Origin: Gemmatimonadota bacterium
Lineage (GTDB): Bacteria; Gemmatimonadota; Gemmatimonadetes; Gemmatimonadales; Gemmatimonadaceae
NCBI GenBank assembly: GCA_028876525.1
Contig: JAGWRI010000058.1
Span: 1-35,844, forward strand
Length of the DNA stretch: 35,844 bases
Direction: 5' to 3'
Every line of letters starts with the position of its first letter. Positions within the stretch are counted from its first letter, which is position 1. Of the stretch, positions 25,141 to 33,934 are shown piece by piece. Under the pieces are notes generated by a model. The model searched no databases, had not been told where the DNA came from, and worked only from the letters and a program-made list of their open reading frames with translations. A program made the position numbers and the translations under genes.

Positions 25141-28100
25141 TCAGAACGCGTACTTGAGCTGAAGCTGGAGCTGGTAGTTGGAGGCCAGGTTGCTGGCGTT
25201 CCACGGCTGGAAGTTCGGGTCGAACGTGTACACGGCCTGGCCGGTCTGGAGATTGCCACCGGTGGTGGTCTTGTACCCGAGCAGCGTCTGGCCGCCGGCA
25301 AAGGCGACGGTCTGCTGCTGGCCCCACTTGTTGTTGAGCAGGTTGAGGAAGTTGAAGACCTGGAACTCGAGCGAGAAGTTCTGGAACTGGCCCGCGCCGA
25401 AGCTCTGCCGCAGGGCGATGTTCACGAGATTCGTCCACGGCGTGGTGCAGCTGTTGCGGCCCATGATCTGGCCGCGCTGGTCGTTCAGGCAGGAATTGTT
25501 CTTGATGAAGTTCTCGAACGCCTGCGCCTGCTGCTGCGCCGTGTACGTGACCCCGTTGAACGTGGCCGTGGCGAACTGCATCTCGGCCGGGTTGGTGGCG
25601 TCCTTCGGGACGTAGATCGGGTCGTTGAACGACACGCCGTCGCCGTTGACGTCGCCGTTGACCACGTAGTCAATCGGCTGTCCCGAGCCGCCCTGGTAGA
25701 TCAGGCTGACGTCGGTACGGGTCGGGAAGCTGTACGTGCCCTCGGCCACGATGTGGTGGGTCTGCTCGAACAGCGAGCGGGTGACCTGGGTGCTGGCCTG
25801 ATCGCCGCCCCAGTCACGGCCGTACCGGTACTGCGAGTACGCGGTGCTGGAGGTCGGATCCTGAACGGACATGACCTTCGAGTAGGTGTAGAAGAGCGAC
25901 CCCTCGAAGTGGTTGTAGAACCGGCGCTGCAAGCCACCGGTGAGGTTGTACGCGTAGTCCTTCGACTCGTTCTGCACGTCGAGGACCGTGTTGCGATCCT
26001 TGTGCTTGAGCACCGGGTTGAAGGGGGTGAAGCCGTAGAGCACGCGCCCGTGGGCATCGGTGCCCTGCGGGCCGGCGAGGGCGACGTTCTGGTACATGGG
26101 GTTGTTGAGGCCCATGGTGTACATCGCCTCGAGCGTTCCCACCCAGTTGTCGGCGAGCTGGCGATCGTAGCCGAGCGTCAGGCGTCCGTTCTGGGGGAAG
26201 TTCAGGTTGCTGCGCAGGAGGTCGATCTCACCGCCGGCGCTGGCCGTCAGGCCGTTGGCGCACGAGGTCGGCGGCGTCGTGACGGCCGCATTGGAGAAGT
26301 GCGGGGCGTTGGCGCCGTTGCACGTGAGCAGACCGACCCCCATGCCGCCCGAGTTCTGGAAGGCGTTGCTGAGCCACACGTACGCCGGCCGGCCGGTGAA
26401 GAGGCCGAAGCCGCCGCGGAGCTGGTTCTTCTGGTCGCCCGTCACGTCCCAGTTGAAGCCGACGCGCGGCGACCACTGGATGTTGCCCGACGGGATGTCC
26501 TGCGTGTTGCGACCCAGCGAATCCATGACCGACTGGTTGAACGGCGGCTTGTCGAAGAAGACCGGGTCGTCCAGGCGCAGGCCGTACGTCACCGACAGCT
26601 GGTTGGACACGGTCCACTCGTCCTCGACGTACGCGGCGTAGCTGCCGGCGCGGAAGCGCACGGAGCCGTCGCCCGAAAGCGGCACACCAACGACGTACTG
26701 GCGGGCGAGCCCCTGGTTGAGCGAATCGAGCGTGCCGAACGTCCACACGCCGTACGACGCCTGGGTGAACATGTTGCGGACCTTGTACCACTGTCCCGAC
26801 GCGCCGAAGGTGATGCGGTGCGCGCCCATGGGAACGGTGTAGTTGTCGGTCATCTCGATCAGGTCTTGATCGAGCTGATTGCCCTGTGAATAGCGCTCGG
26901 AGCCGTCGATGATCCCGTAGCCGCCGTTGTAGACGGTGACCTGCGGGGCGAGCACGCTGGGGTTCCGGCGGTCGCGGATGGTCTCGTAGTTGAGGAGCAG
27001 CTCGTTGAAGCTCCCGTTGTCGAACAGGGTGCGGAGCTGCGCGACCGCGGCGTTCTTCGTGGACTGGAAGTGGTAGCCGTTGTTGTCGAGCGAGTAGCTA
27101 AACGCCGAGCGGCTGAAGATGTCCTGAACCGCGCGGCCGTAATTGTCGCGGACCACGAGCTGCGTGTTGCCGGGCAGGTTGAAATCGAACCGCCCGAACA
27201 CGTTGGTCAGCGGGTTGCCGTTGTTGACCAGGTTGCCGTTGCCGGTGGGCATGCCGTAGGTGGCGAGGGCCTGGTTGACCTGATCGATCGTGGCCTGCGA
27301 CGGACCGGTGAGCGCGCTGCCGACGTATGGGCCCGAGGCCGGCGTCGTGCGCGCCTGCCACTCGGCGTCGAGGAAGAACAGCGCCTTGTCCTTGATGATC
27401 GGGCCGCCGATGTTGAAGCCGCCCTGGGTCTGGTTGTACTTGGTGATGTAGGGCTGGCTGCGGGTGAAGCTCTGATTGCGGGTCACGCTGTAGATCGACC
27501 CGTGGAGCTCGTTGGTGCCGCTCTTGGTCACCGCGTTGACGAGGAGGCCGGAGAAATTGCCCTGGCGCACGTCGTAGGGAGAGAGCAGGACCTGGTACTC
27601 CTTCACGGCGCCCAGACCGATGGCCTTGCCGTTGGCCTGACCGCCGGGCTGGCCGGTCGATCCGAGGCCGAACAGGTCGGCTTCGGTGGAGCCGTCGATC
27701 TGGATGTTGTTGAACCGGTTGTTCGTGCCGCCGCCGGAAAGGCCGGGGCCCACCGTGGAGACCTGCGGGGTGAGCGCGACGAAATCGGTGAAGTTGCCGT
27801 TGAGCGTGGGCAGGCGGCGCAGCGCCGAATCGGAAATCGTGACGGTGACGCCCGTGTGGGAGGGCGACATCACGGGATCCTGGTTGGCGACGACGCTGAC
27901 CGCCTCGAGCTGCGTGGCTTCAGTGAGCAGCTGAAAATCGACGCGGGTCACCTGGCTGAGGACGACGGTGACGTTCTCGCGGCTCATCGGACGGAACCCG
28001 AGGCGGCGGACGGTGACCGTGTAGTTGCTGCCGACCTCGAGGCCGGGCACGGTGAAGCGGCCATCGGCCTGGCTCACCACCTGGCTGGAGAAACCGGTAA

Positions 28101-28269
28101 GGCTGTTGGTCACGCGAACCTGTGCACCGGCAACGACCTGATGCTGATCGTTGGTCACAGTGCCGGCGATGGCGCCGGTGGTCACACCCTGCGCGGACAA
28201 TCTGGCCGGCGCGATGACAGCAAGCGCGACCGCCAGCAATCCGCCGAGCGTCCAACGGGAAATGCGCAT
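25141..28269 (-). CDS. Oar-like TonB-dependent outer-membrane receptor
   Basis: The 1042-residue protein has a signal peptide ending RLSAQ (about residue 27). A carboxypeptidase-regulatory-like domain follows (about 32-112; GAIAGTVTNDQHQVVAGAQV, then DGRFTVPGLEVGSNYTVTVR), then a plug domain (about 125-235) with IQIDGSTEADLFGLG and VKEYQVLLSPYDVRQGNFSG. A long beta-barrel ends in YQLQLQLKYAF, whose terminal phenylalanine is the usual assembly signal. This is the Oar/CarboxypepD_reg type of receptor, without an STN domain. The start ATG 28269 has AAGGA at good spacing; an in-frame ATG 27 codons upstream would spoil the signal peptide. The substrate is unknown and no adjacent transporter genes are present. 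Confidence 0.92.
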   Translation of the reverse strand: MRISRWTLGGLLAVALAVIAPARLSAQGVTTGAIAGTVTNDQHQVVAGAQVRVTNSLTGFSSQVVSQADGRFTVPGLEVGSNYTVTVRRLGFRPMSRENVTVVLSQVTRVDFQLLTEATQLEAVSVVANQDPVMSPSHTGVTVTISDSALRRLPTLNGNFTDFVALTPQVSTVGPGLSGGGTNNRFNNIQIDGSTEADLFGLGSTGQPGGQANGKAIGLGAVKEYQVLLSPYDVRQGNFSGLLVNAVTKSGTNELHGSIYSVTRNQSFTRSQPYITKYNQTQGGFNIGGPIIKDKALFFLDAEWQARTTPASGPYVGSALTGPSQATIDQVNQALATYGMPTGNGNLVNNGNPLTNVFGRFDFNLPGNTQLVVRDNYGRAVQDIFSRSAFSYSLDNNGYHFQSTKNAAVAQLRTLFDNGSFNELLLNYETIRDRRNPSVLAPQVTVYNGGYGIIDGSERYSQGNQLDQDLIEMTDNYTVPMGAHRITFGASGQWYKVRNMFTQASYGVWTFGTLDSLNQGLARQYVVGVPLSGDGSVRFRAGSYAAYVEDEWTVSNQLSVTYGLRLDDPVFFDKPPFNQSVMDSLGRNTQDIPSGNIQWSPRVGFNWDVTGDQKNQLRGGFGLFTGRPAYVWLSNAFQNSGGMGVGLLTCNGANAPHFSNAAVTTPPTSCANGLTASAGGEIDLLRSNLNFPQNGRLTLGYDRQLADNWVGTLEAMYTMGLNNPMYQNVALAGPQGTDAHGRVLYGFTPFNPVLKHKDRNTVLDVQNESKDYAYNLTGGLQRRFYNHFEGSLFYTYSKVMSVQDPTSSTAYSQYRYGRDWGGDQASTQVTRSLFEQTHHIVAEGTYSFPTRTDVSLIYQGGSGQPIDYVVNGDVNGDGVSFNDPIYVPKDATNPAEMQFATATFNGVTYTAQQQAQAFENFIKNNSCLNDQRGQIMGRNSCTTPWTNLVNIALRQSFGAGQFQNFSLEFQVFNFLNLLNNKWGQQQTVAFAGGQTLLGYKTTTGGNLQTGQAVYTFDPNFQPWNASNLASNYQLQLQLKYAF

Positions 28270-28676
28270 ATATGGGTCCTTGAAGTGAAGGAAGGGACTC
28301 ATGCCACCGCTGCAATGGTGGCCGTCATGGGGATGACGAAACCCGGGCACGGAATCTCATGCCGGACCGGAAAGAGGAAGAAGAGGGTGCCTGTAACAAC
28401 GCCGTAACCAGCAGCGCTCCCGAGCCGCATACCCATCCGAAGTGCGGTGCAATGTAAGAACGGAGCATCGCGAACGGGAGCGAGTGTTTCCGCATGGGGA
28501 CCCAGGCGCCCAGCCCGCCCGCACCGCCGCCGGGCACCACCGGAAACCATCCGCACACGCCGATAGCCGGTTCCTCATGCGCTGGGCCCCAATTTGGGTG
28601 CGAGGGCATGGCTTGACAACATCCGATTACCGGAACCCGGCGACCCCCGCCCACACGGTCGCAGCGACAGGCCCGG
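28270..28676. other. Gene-free stretch between the receptor gene and tRNA-Phe
   Basis: I find no convincing gene here: the open frames have no family resemblance and no ribosome-binding sites. The receptor ribosome-binding site lies at the left end. An inverted repeat GCCACC/GGTGGC (28303-28308 with 28317-28322) stands about 35 bases upstream of the receptor start and could be an operator. No good -35/-10 pair for the receptor was recognised. Confidence 0.5.
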
Positions 28677-28706
28677 TTGAAATGCGCTACCGGGGCCGGT
28701 TAGCTT
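28677..28706 (+). promoter_or_regulatory. Probable promoter of tRNA-Phe
   Basis: TTGAAA (28677-28682) and TAGCTT (28701-28706) are separated by 18 bases. Transcription would begin a few bases before the mature tRNA 5' end at 28717. Confidence 0.45.
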
Positions 28707-28716
28707 TCCGGGTCTT

Positions 28717-28789
<73 letters not shown>

Positions 28790-28836
28790 CTTCCGCAAGA
28801 TCCCGTTACAGCCTTGACAGACGCCCACTTGCGAGG

Positions 28837-28871
28837 GCCCCGGACGTGCAAACGTCCGGGGCTCTTTCCGT
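28837..28871 (+). terminator. Intrinsic terminator of tRNA-Phe
   Basis: A perfect 11-bp stem (28837-28847 with 28852-28862) closes on a GCAA tetraloop and is followed by TCTTTCCGTTT. It ends the tRNA transcript about 75 bases after the mature 3' end and insulates the sigma-factor operon downstream. Confidence 0.9.
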
Positions 28872-29000
28872 TTATGCCGCCCACGGACAAGTCCGTGCGG
28901 TGACGGAAGTTGCTCAGCCGCGGGTTAATGCTGTGAGACCCCCGCGTTCGCCCCGGTTCTTCCTTGGCTCCTCCGGCTCCCTCGGCCCCCCGACCCAGCC

Positions 29001-29642
29001 GTGCCGCCCCCCTTCCCGGCTCCTCGCCACGTCGTTGACCTCGACCTGGCCGCTCGGCACGACGAGCAACTGGCAGTGGAACGGGTCCGCGAGGGGGACG
29101 CCCTGGCGCTCGAGATGATCTTCGTCGCGTTCAGGAGCGAACTGCTGGTGCTTGCCGACCGGGTGACGGGATCACGTGCGATCGGGGAAGAAGTGCTGCA
29201 GGACGTCTTCCTCGCGATCTGGCGCGGGCGCCGCGGGTGGCATGTCGCAACCTCACTGCGCGCCTATCTCCGGCGGGCGGTGGAGCGCACGGGATCGCGG
29301 GCCCGCACGTCGCGAACGCGCGGCGCGACGAGCGGCGCGAGCCTCGACGCGGGCGACGGCTGGGCGATGGCCCAGGCGATTCCCGACGGCGCGCCCACGC
29401 CGGCCGACAACGCGGCGTACGAGGATCTGCGTCATGCGCTCGAAGCGGCCACGACCGCAATGCCGGGGCGGGTCCGGGACGTGTTCCTCCTGCGGCGGCG
29501 CGAGGAGTTGTCGAACGCCGAGATCGCGACCCGGCTGGGCGTGTCGGTGAAGACGGTGGAAACGCACATGGCCCGAGCCCTGCGCTTTCTGCGGGAGCGG
29601 CTGGCGCCGTGGCGGGACCGCGGCGGGCCGCCTCCGGGCTGA
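29001..29642 (+). CDS. ECF sigma factor of a FecI-type signalling unit
   Basis: The frame encodes up to 213 residues with sigma region 2 (about 30-95; FRSELLVLADRVTGSRAIGE, EVLQDVFLAIWRGRRGW) and region 4 (about 150-205; MPGRVRDVFLLRRREELSNA and the recognition helix VSVKTVETHMARALRFL). The start is unclear: GTG 29001 begins a proline-rich stretch, and later GTG codons before ERVREGDALAL are possible. The genes that follow are a FecR-type anti-sigma factor and an STN-containing receptor, so it is the output of a cell-surface signalling system. The recognised promoter sequence cannot be deduced. Confidence 0.88.
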   Translation: MPPPFPAPRHVVDLDLAARHDEQLAVERVREGDALALEMIFVAFRSELLVLADRVTGSRAIGEEVLQDVFLAIWRGRRGWHVATSLRAYLRRAVERTGSRARTSRTRGATSGASLDAGDGWAMAQAIPDGAPTPADNAAYEDLRHALEAATTAMPGRVRDVFLLRRREELSNAEIATRLGVSVKTVETHMARALRFLRERLAPWRDRGGPPPG

Positions 29643-29692
29643 CTGGGGTCCGGGTTCAGGGTAGGCGACCCTTCGGTGCCTCTCAGGGAGAC

Positions 29693-30838
29693 ATGGGCCG
29701 CCACCGCCGGCATGACGAGCGCGATCCGCGCCGCAGATTCCCGGGACTCGAGGGGATGGAGTTGACGGCGCTTCGCCGTTACGTCACCGGGGAGAGCGCG
29801 CGGGACGAGCGCCGGCGCATCGAACAGTGGGCAACGGCGTCGCCGGAGCGCCGCGAGTACCTGGCCGCGATGCGACGGCTGTGCGCCAGGGCCGCGCCCG
29901 GGGAGCGCGCCGAGGCCGACGGCGCATGGCGCTCGCTGCTAGGGCGCATGGAGCCGCCCGAGGCCGGCCAAGCGCCGGCGCCGGCCACCGTGTGGGAGCC
30001 GCCCGTGGTGGAGGTGAACGTCGGGAGCCAGCGGCGCGCGCGGGGGGTGCGCGTGCTGCACGGCGGATTCAGCCGGCCGCACTCGCCGTGGGCCGCGATG
30101 GCGTCGTTGGCGGCCACGATTCTCCTCGCCGCGGCCGGTGTGCGCGTGCTGGGCGGCGCGAAGGCGCCGACCGTGGCGCCGCCGCCCACGATGCGGTCCA
30201 TCGCGACCAGCCGCGGACAACGGGCGCAGATCCAGCTCGACGACGGCACGCAGGTCGTGCTGGGCGTCGACAGCCGGCTGCGGTTCGCGTCGGACTTCGG
30301 CGCCGAAGCGCGCAACGTGTACCTGGACGGGACGGCGTACTTCCACGTCGCGCACGACGACCGGAAGCCGTTCACCGTGCACACGGCCAACGCCGTGACG
30401 CGGGACGTGGGGACGCGGTTCGTGGTCCGGGCGTATCCCGCGGACGGGAGCACGGCGGTGGTGGTGACGGAGGGCTCCGTGGCGCTGGAGGCGCCCGACA
30501 CGGCGACGGCGCGTGCGGCGGTGCTGACGCGCGACGAGCTGGGCGTGCTGGCCGACGGCCAGTCGCGGGCGACCGTGTCGGCGGTGGATCCGGCGCGGTA
30601 CACGGCGTGGATGCGGGGCCGGCTGGTGTTCCGGGACACGCCGCTGGGCGACGTCGTGCGGGAGCTGGGGCGCTGGTACGACGTGGACGTCGAGCTGGGC
30701 GATCCGTCGCTGGCCGCGGTGCCGTTCAGCGCGTCGTTCGCGGTGGAGACGGTGCGGGAAGCCATTGCCACGATCACGACCGTGCTGCCGCTGCGCGCAG
30801 CGCGCCGGGGACCGGTGGTCACGCTGTTTCGTCGATAG
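29693..30838 (+). CDS. FecR-family anti-sigma regulator
   Basis: The protein has 381 residues from ATG 29693; ATG 29756 is an alternative. It begins with a sigma-binding domain (LRRYVTGESARDERRRIEQW). A membrane segment follows (about 122-145, MASLAATILLAAAGVRVLGG), then a periplasmic FecR domain (QRAQIQLDDGTQVVLGVDSR, VYLDGTAYFHVAHDDRKPF) and a C-terminal secretin/STN-like domain (GRLVFRDTPLGDVVRELGRW). FecR proteins carry the signal from the receptor's STN domain to the sigma factor. It sits between sigma and receptor genes with short spacers. Confidence 0.93.
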   Translation: MGRHRRHDERDPRRRFPGLEGMELTALRRYVTGESARDERRRIEQWATASPERREYLAAMRRLCARAAPGERAEADGAWRSLLGRMEPPEAGQAPAPATVWEPPVVEVNVGSQRRARGVRVLHGGFSRPHSPWAAMASLAATILLAAAGVRVLGGAKAPTVAPPPTMRSIATSRGQRAQIQLDDGTQVVLGVDSRLRFASDFGAEARNVYLDGTAYFHVAHDDRKPFTVHTANAVTRDVGTRFVVRAYPADGSTAVVVTEGSVALEAPDTATARAAVLTRDELGVLADGQSRATVSAVDPARYTAWMRGRLVFRDTPLGDVVRELGRWYDVDVELGDPSLAAVPFSASFAVETVREAIATITTVLPLRAARRGPVVTLFRR

Positions 30839-30895
30839 GCCGCCCGCGCAATCGCGCGCGGGCGTCACTGCAGGGGCATTCGCAAGGAGACAGCC

Positions 30896-33800
30896 ATGCG
30901 TCACTGGATGAAAACGCTGATCGGAATCGCGGTGCTGGCAGCCACCACGCCGCGGGCGTGGGCGAGCGGGCAGCCGTCGCAGAGTCCAGGGGGACCGTCG
31001 GCCAACCTGAGCGTTGCGGCGCCGCGGTTCCTGGTCGCGTCCGCCGCCGAGCGGGTGCCGGTGGACGTTGCCCGGACGCCGGTGCTGAACCAGCGGATCG
31101 CGCTCGACCTGCGCGACGTGACGCTGGCCGAGGCGCTGAAGGCGATCGGCGATTCGACCGGGCTGCGGTTCGCGTACAGCCGCTCGGAGGTGCCGGCGGG
31201 CCGCCGGGTGCGGTTGGAGGCGGAGGACATCACGGTGGCGGCGGCGCTGACCGAAGTGCTGCTGGGGACGTCGGTGGACGTCGTGCTCACCGACGCGGGG
31301 CAGGCGATGCTGGTGCGGCGGCCGCCGCCGGCGCCGGTGGCGCACGTGGCGGCGGGGGCGGTGACGGGTACGGTGACCGACTCGAGCACGGGCGAGCCGC
31401 TGCAAGGCGCGTCGGTGTCGCTGGTCGGGACGCGGATCGGGGCGCTGGCCGACGCGCAGGGGCACTACCGGTTCACGGCGCCGCCGGGGCGGTACGTGAT
31501 TCGGGCCCGGCTGCTGGGCTACGGGGTGCAGATGGACAGCATCGACGTGGCGGACGGGCAGACGGTGGTGCACAACTTCGCGTTGCCGCGGGCGGTGGGA
31601 ACGCTGAACGCGGTAGTGGTGACGGGCACGCGCGAACCGAACCGCACGGCGGTGGACGCGCCGGCGCCGGTGGACGTGTTCACGGCGGAGGAGATCCGCC
31701 AGAGCGGGCGGACGGAGACGAGCCAGATCATCGAGATGCTGGCGCCGTCGTTCAATTTCCCGCGGCCGTCGGTGACGGACGGGACCGACCATATCCGGCC
31801 GGCGACGCTGCGCGGGCTGAACTCCGACCAGCTGCTGGTGCTGATCAACGGGAAGCGGCGGCACAACAGCTCGCTGGTGAACATCAACGGCAGCGTGGGC
31901 CGCGGCTCGATGGCGGTGGACCTGAACGCGATCCCCCCGTCGGCCATCGACCACATCGAAATCCTGCGCGACGGCGCCGCGGCGCAGTACGGCTCCGACG
32001 CGATCGCGGGCGTGATCAACATCATTCTCAAGTCGGACGCCCCGTCGGAGCTGTCGGTGCAGACGGGGAAGACGAACCGCGGCGACGGGCAGACCGTGGT
32101 GGCCGACGGGAGCTACAGCTGGTCGCTGCCGAAGGGCGGGTATCTCAACCTGAGCGGGGAGATGCGGAACCGCGACAGCACCAACCGCACGGGGGCCGAC
32201 ACGCGGCCGCAGTACTTCACCGGCGATCCGCGGAACAACATCGCGGTGCTGAACAACCGCATCGACAGCTGGGTGGGCGATCCGAAGCAGTACGGCGGGG
32301 CGGGGTTCTACAACCTGGACGTGCCGCTGGACAATGGCATCGACTTCTATTCGTTCGGCGGCGTGAGCTTCTCGCGCGGACTGGCGGCGGGTTTCTTCCG
32401 CCGCGCGCTGGACGATCGCACGGTGCGGGCGTACTACCCGAACGGATACCTGCCGCTGATCGGGAGTCACATCTGGGACCTCTCGGGCGCCGCGGGGCTG
32501 AAAGGGGTGGCCGGCGGCTGGAACTGGGACTTCGGCAGCGTGCTGGGGCAGAACAGCTTCCGGTACGACGTGGACAACAGCGTGAACGTGTCGATGGGCA
32601 CGAACAGCCCGACGACGTTCAACGCCGGCACGATGCTGTTCGGCCAGTCGACGACCACGCTCGACCTGCAGCGGTCGTTCAACGTGGGGTGGGCGCAGCC
32701 GCTGAGCGTGGCGTGGGGCGGCGAGTTCCGCGTGGACCACTACCAGATCCAGGCGGGAGACGACGCGTCGTGGAAGAACGGCGGCGTGGCGATCCTGGAC
32801 GGGCCGAACGCCGGCAAGCCGGCGGCGGCGGGCGCTCAGGTGTTCCCGGGCTTCCGTCCGACCGACGCGCAGGACGTCCTGCGCAACAACGTGGCCGGGT
32901 ACGTGGATTTCGCGGGCAACCCGGTGCAGGAGCTGCTGATCGACGTGGCGGCCCGCGCCGAGCACTATTCGGACTTCGGCAACACGGCCACGGGCAAGGT
33001 CGCCCTGCGGTGGGAGCCGATCAAGCACTACGCGCTGCGCGGCTCGCTGAGCAACGGGTTCCGCGCGCCGTCGCTGGGGCAGGAATACTTCTCCACGACG
33101 TCCACGAACTTCATCGCGGTGAACGGCGTGGCGACGCCGTTCGACATCCGGACGTTCCCGGTAACGAGCCCCGAGGCGCAGGCGCTGGGGGCCAAGCCGC
33201 TGCAGCCCGAGAAGTCGGTGAACTATGGCCTCGGGCTCACGGCGCAGCCGACGCCGAACGTCACGTTCACGGCGGACTATTACACGATCGACATCTCGCA
33301 CCGCGTCGTGCTGTCGGGGAACTTCATCGGCAGCGCGATCCAGACCATGCTCACCAACGCGGGATTCCCCGGCGTCCAGGGCGGCCGGTTCTTCACCAAC
33401 GCCATCAACACGCGCACCGAGGGTCTGGATCTCGTGCTGCAGTCCGGGAAGGACCTGGGGTATGCCGGAATGCTGCGGTTCACGGGCGGGTACAACCACA
33501 ACTACACGCACGTGACCCACATCGACCCGACGCCGCCGCAACTCGCGGCCTTCCAGTCGGTGCTGTTCGACCGCACGCAGGTGGGGCTGACGACGGTGGC
33601 GCAGCCGCACGACAACCTGCGCCTGAACGCCGACTGGCAGTGGAAGAAACTCGACGCGAACCTGGGCGAGTCGTGGTACGGGGCGGTGACGAGCATCGCC
33701 TCGACGCCGGCCAACGATCAGACGTACGGCGCCCGGTGGATTACCGACCTGTCGCTGTCGTACCGGCTGGGGAGCCAGTTGACGGTGACCGCCGGGGCTG

Positions 33801-33934
33801 ACAATCTCTTCAACACCTACCCCGACCGTACGATTGCCGCGAACTCGAGCGGCGGCATCTTCCTCTACAGCGGGCTGTCGCCGTTCGGGTACGACGGGGC
33901 GTTCTATTACCTGAGATTCTCGGTGGGACAGTGA
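30896..33934 (+). CDS. TonB-dependent receptor/transducer with STN domain
   Basis: The 1012-residue protein has a signal peptide (about 1-24) and an STN signalling domain (about 66-142; ALDLRDVTLAEALKAIGDST, VRLEAEDITVAAALTEVLLG). A CarboxypepD_reg domain (about 155-232) and a TonB-box-like segment LNAVVVTGT (237-245) come before a plug with LRGLNSDQLLVLINGKRRHN and IEILRDGAAAQYGSDAIAGV. A beta-barrel completes it. The C-terminus is YYLRFSVGQ, without the usual terminal aromatic residue. AAGGAG stands seven bases before ATG 30896. The STN domain and the FecR gene upstream make it a transducer that senses its own substrate. The stop overlaps the GGT start. Confidence 0.93.
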   Translation: MRHWMKTLIGIAVLAATTPRAWASGQPSQSPGGPSANLSVAAPRFLVASAAERVPVDVARTPVLNQRIALDLRDVTLAEALKAIGDSTGLRFAYSRSEVPAGRRVRLEAEDITVAAALTEVLLGTSVDVVLTDAGQAMLVRRPPPAPVAHVAAGAVTGTVTDSSTGEPLQGASVSLVGTRIGALADAQGHYRFTAPPGRYVIRARLLGYGVQMDSIDVADGQTVVHNFALPRAVGTLNAVVVTGTREPNRTAVDAPAPVDVFTAEEIRQSGRTETSQIIEMLAPSFNFPRPSVTDGTDHIRPATLRGLNSDQLLVLINGKRRHNSSLVNINGSVGRGSMAVDLNAIPPSAIDHIEILRDGAAAQYGSDAIAGVINIILKSDAPSELSVQTGKTNRGDGQTVVADGSYSWSLPKGGYLNLSGEMRNRDSTNRTGADTRPQYFTGDPRNNIAVLNNRIDSWVGDPKQYGGAGFYNLDVPLDNGIDFYSFGGVSFSRGLAAGFFRRALDDRTVRAYYPNGYLPLIGSHIWDLSGAAGLKGVAGGWNWDFGSVLGQNSFRYDVDNSVNVSMGTNSPTTFNAGTMLFGQSTTTLDLQRSFNVGWAQPLSVAWGGEFRVDHYQIQAGDDASWKNGGVAILDGPNAGKPAAAGAQVFPGFRPTDAQDVLRNNVAGYVDFAGNPVQELLIDVAARAEHYSDFGNTATGKVALRWEPIKHYALRGSLSNGFRAPSLGQEYFSTTSTNFIAVNGVATPFDIRTFPVTSPEAQALGAKPLQPEKSVNYGLGLTAQPTPNVTFTADYYTIDISHRVVLSGNFIGSAIQTMLTNAGFPGVQGGRFFTNAINTRTEGLDLVLQSGKDLGYAGMLRFTGGYNHNYTHVTHIDPTPPQLAAFQSVLFDRTQVGLTTVAQPHDNLRLNADWQWKKLDANLGESWYGAVTSIASTPANDQTYGARWITDLSLSYRLGSQLTVTAGADNLFNTYPDRTIAANSSGGIFLYSGLSPFGYDGAFYYLRFSVGQ

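Noticed and set aside
27070-28407. Plus-strand open frame antisense to the Oar-like receptor
   Set aside because: It is a valine/glycine/arginine-rich shadow frame. The receptor has a signal peptide, plug, barrel and ribosome-binding site on the minus strand.
28613-28618. Perfect TTGACA upstream of tRNA-Phe
   Set aside because: No -10 hexamer stands 16-18 bases downstream. The TTGAAA/TAGCTT pair closer to the tRNA fits better.
28813-28818. TTGACA just after tRNA-Phe as a promoter for the sigma operon
   Set aside because: No -10 box follows at the right spacing, and the tRNA terminator lies immediately downstream.
29939-33610. Very long minus-strand open frame antisense to the FecR and receptor genes
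   Set aside because: It is low-complexity, rich in arginine, histidine and proline, and has no family resemblance. It is a by-product of GC-rich codons in the real genes on the other strand.
29827-33801. Long plus-strand open frame overlapping FecR and the receptor
   Set aside because: It is an arginine/glycine/alanine-rich out-of-frame translation. The true frames give recognisable FecR, STN and plug domains.
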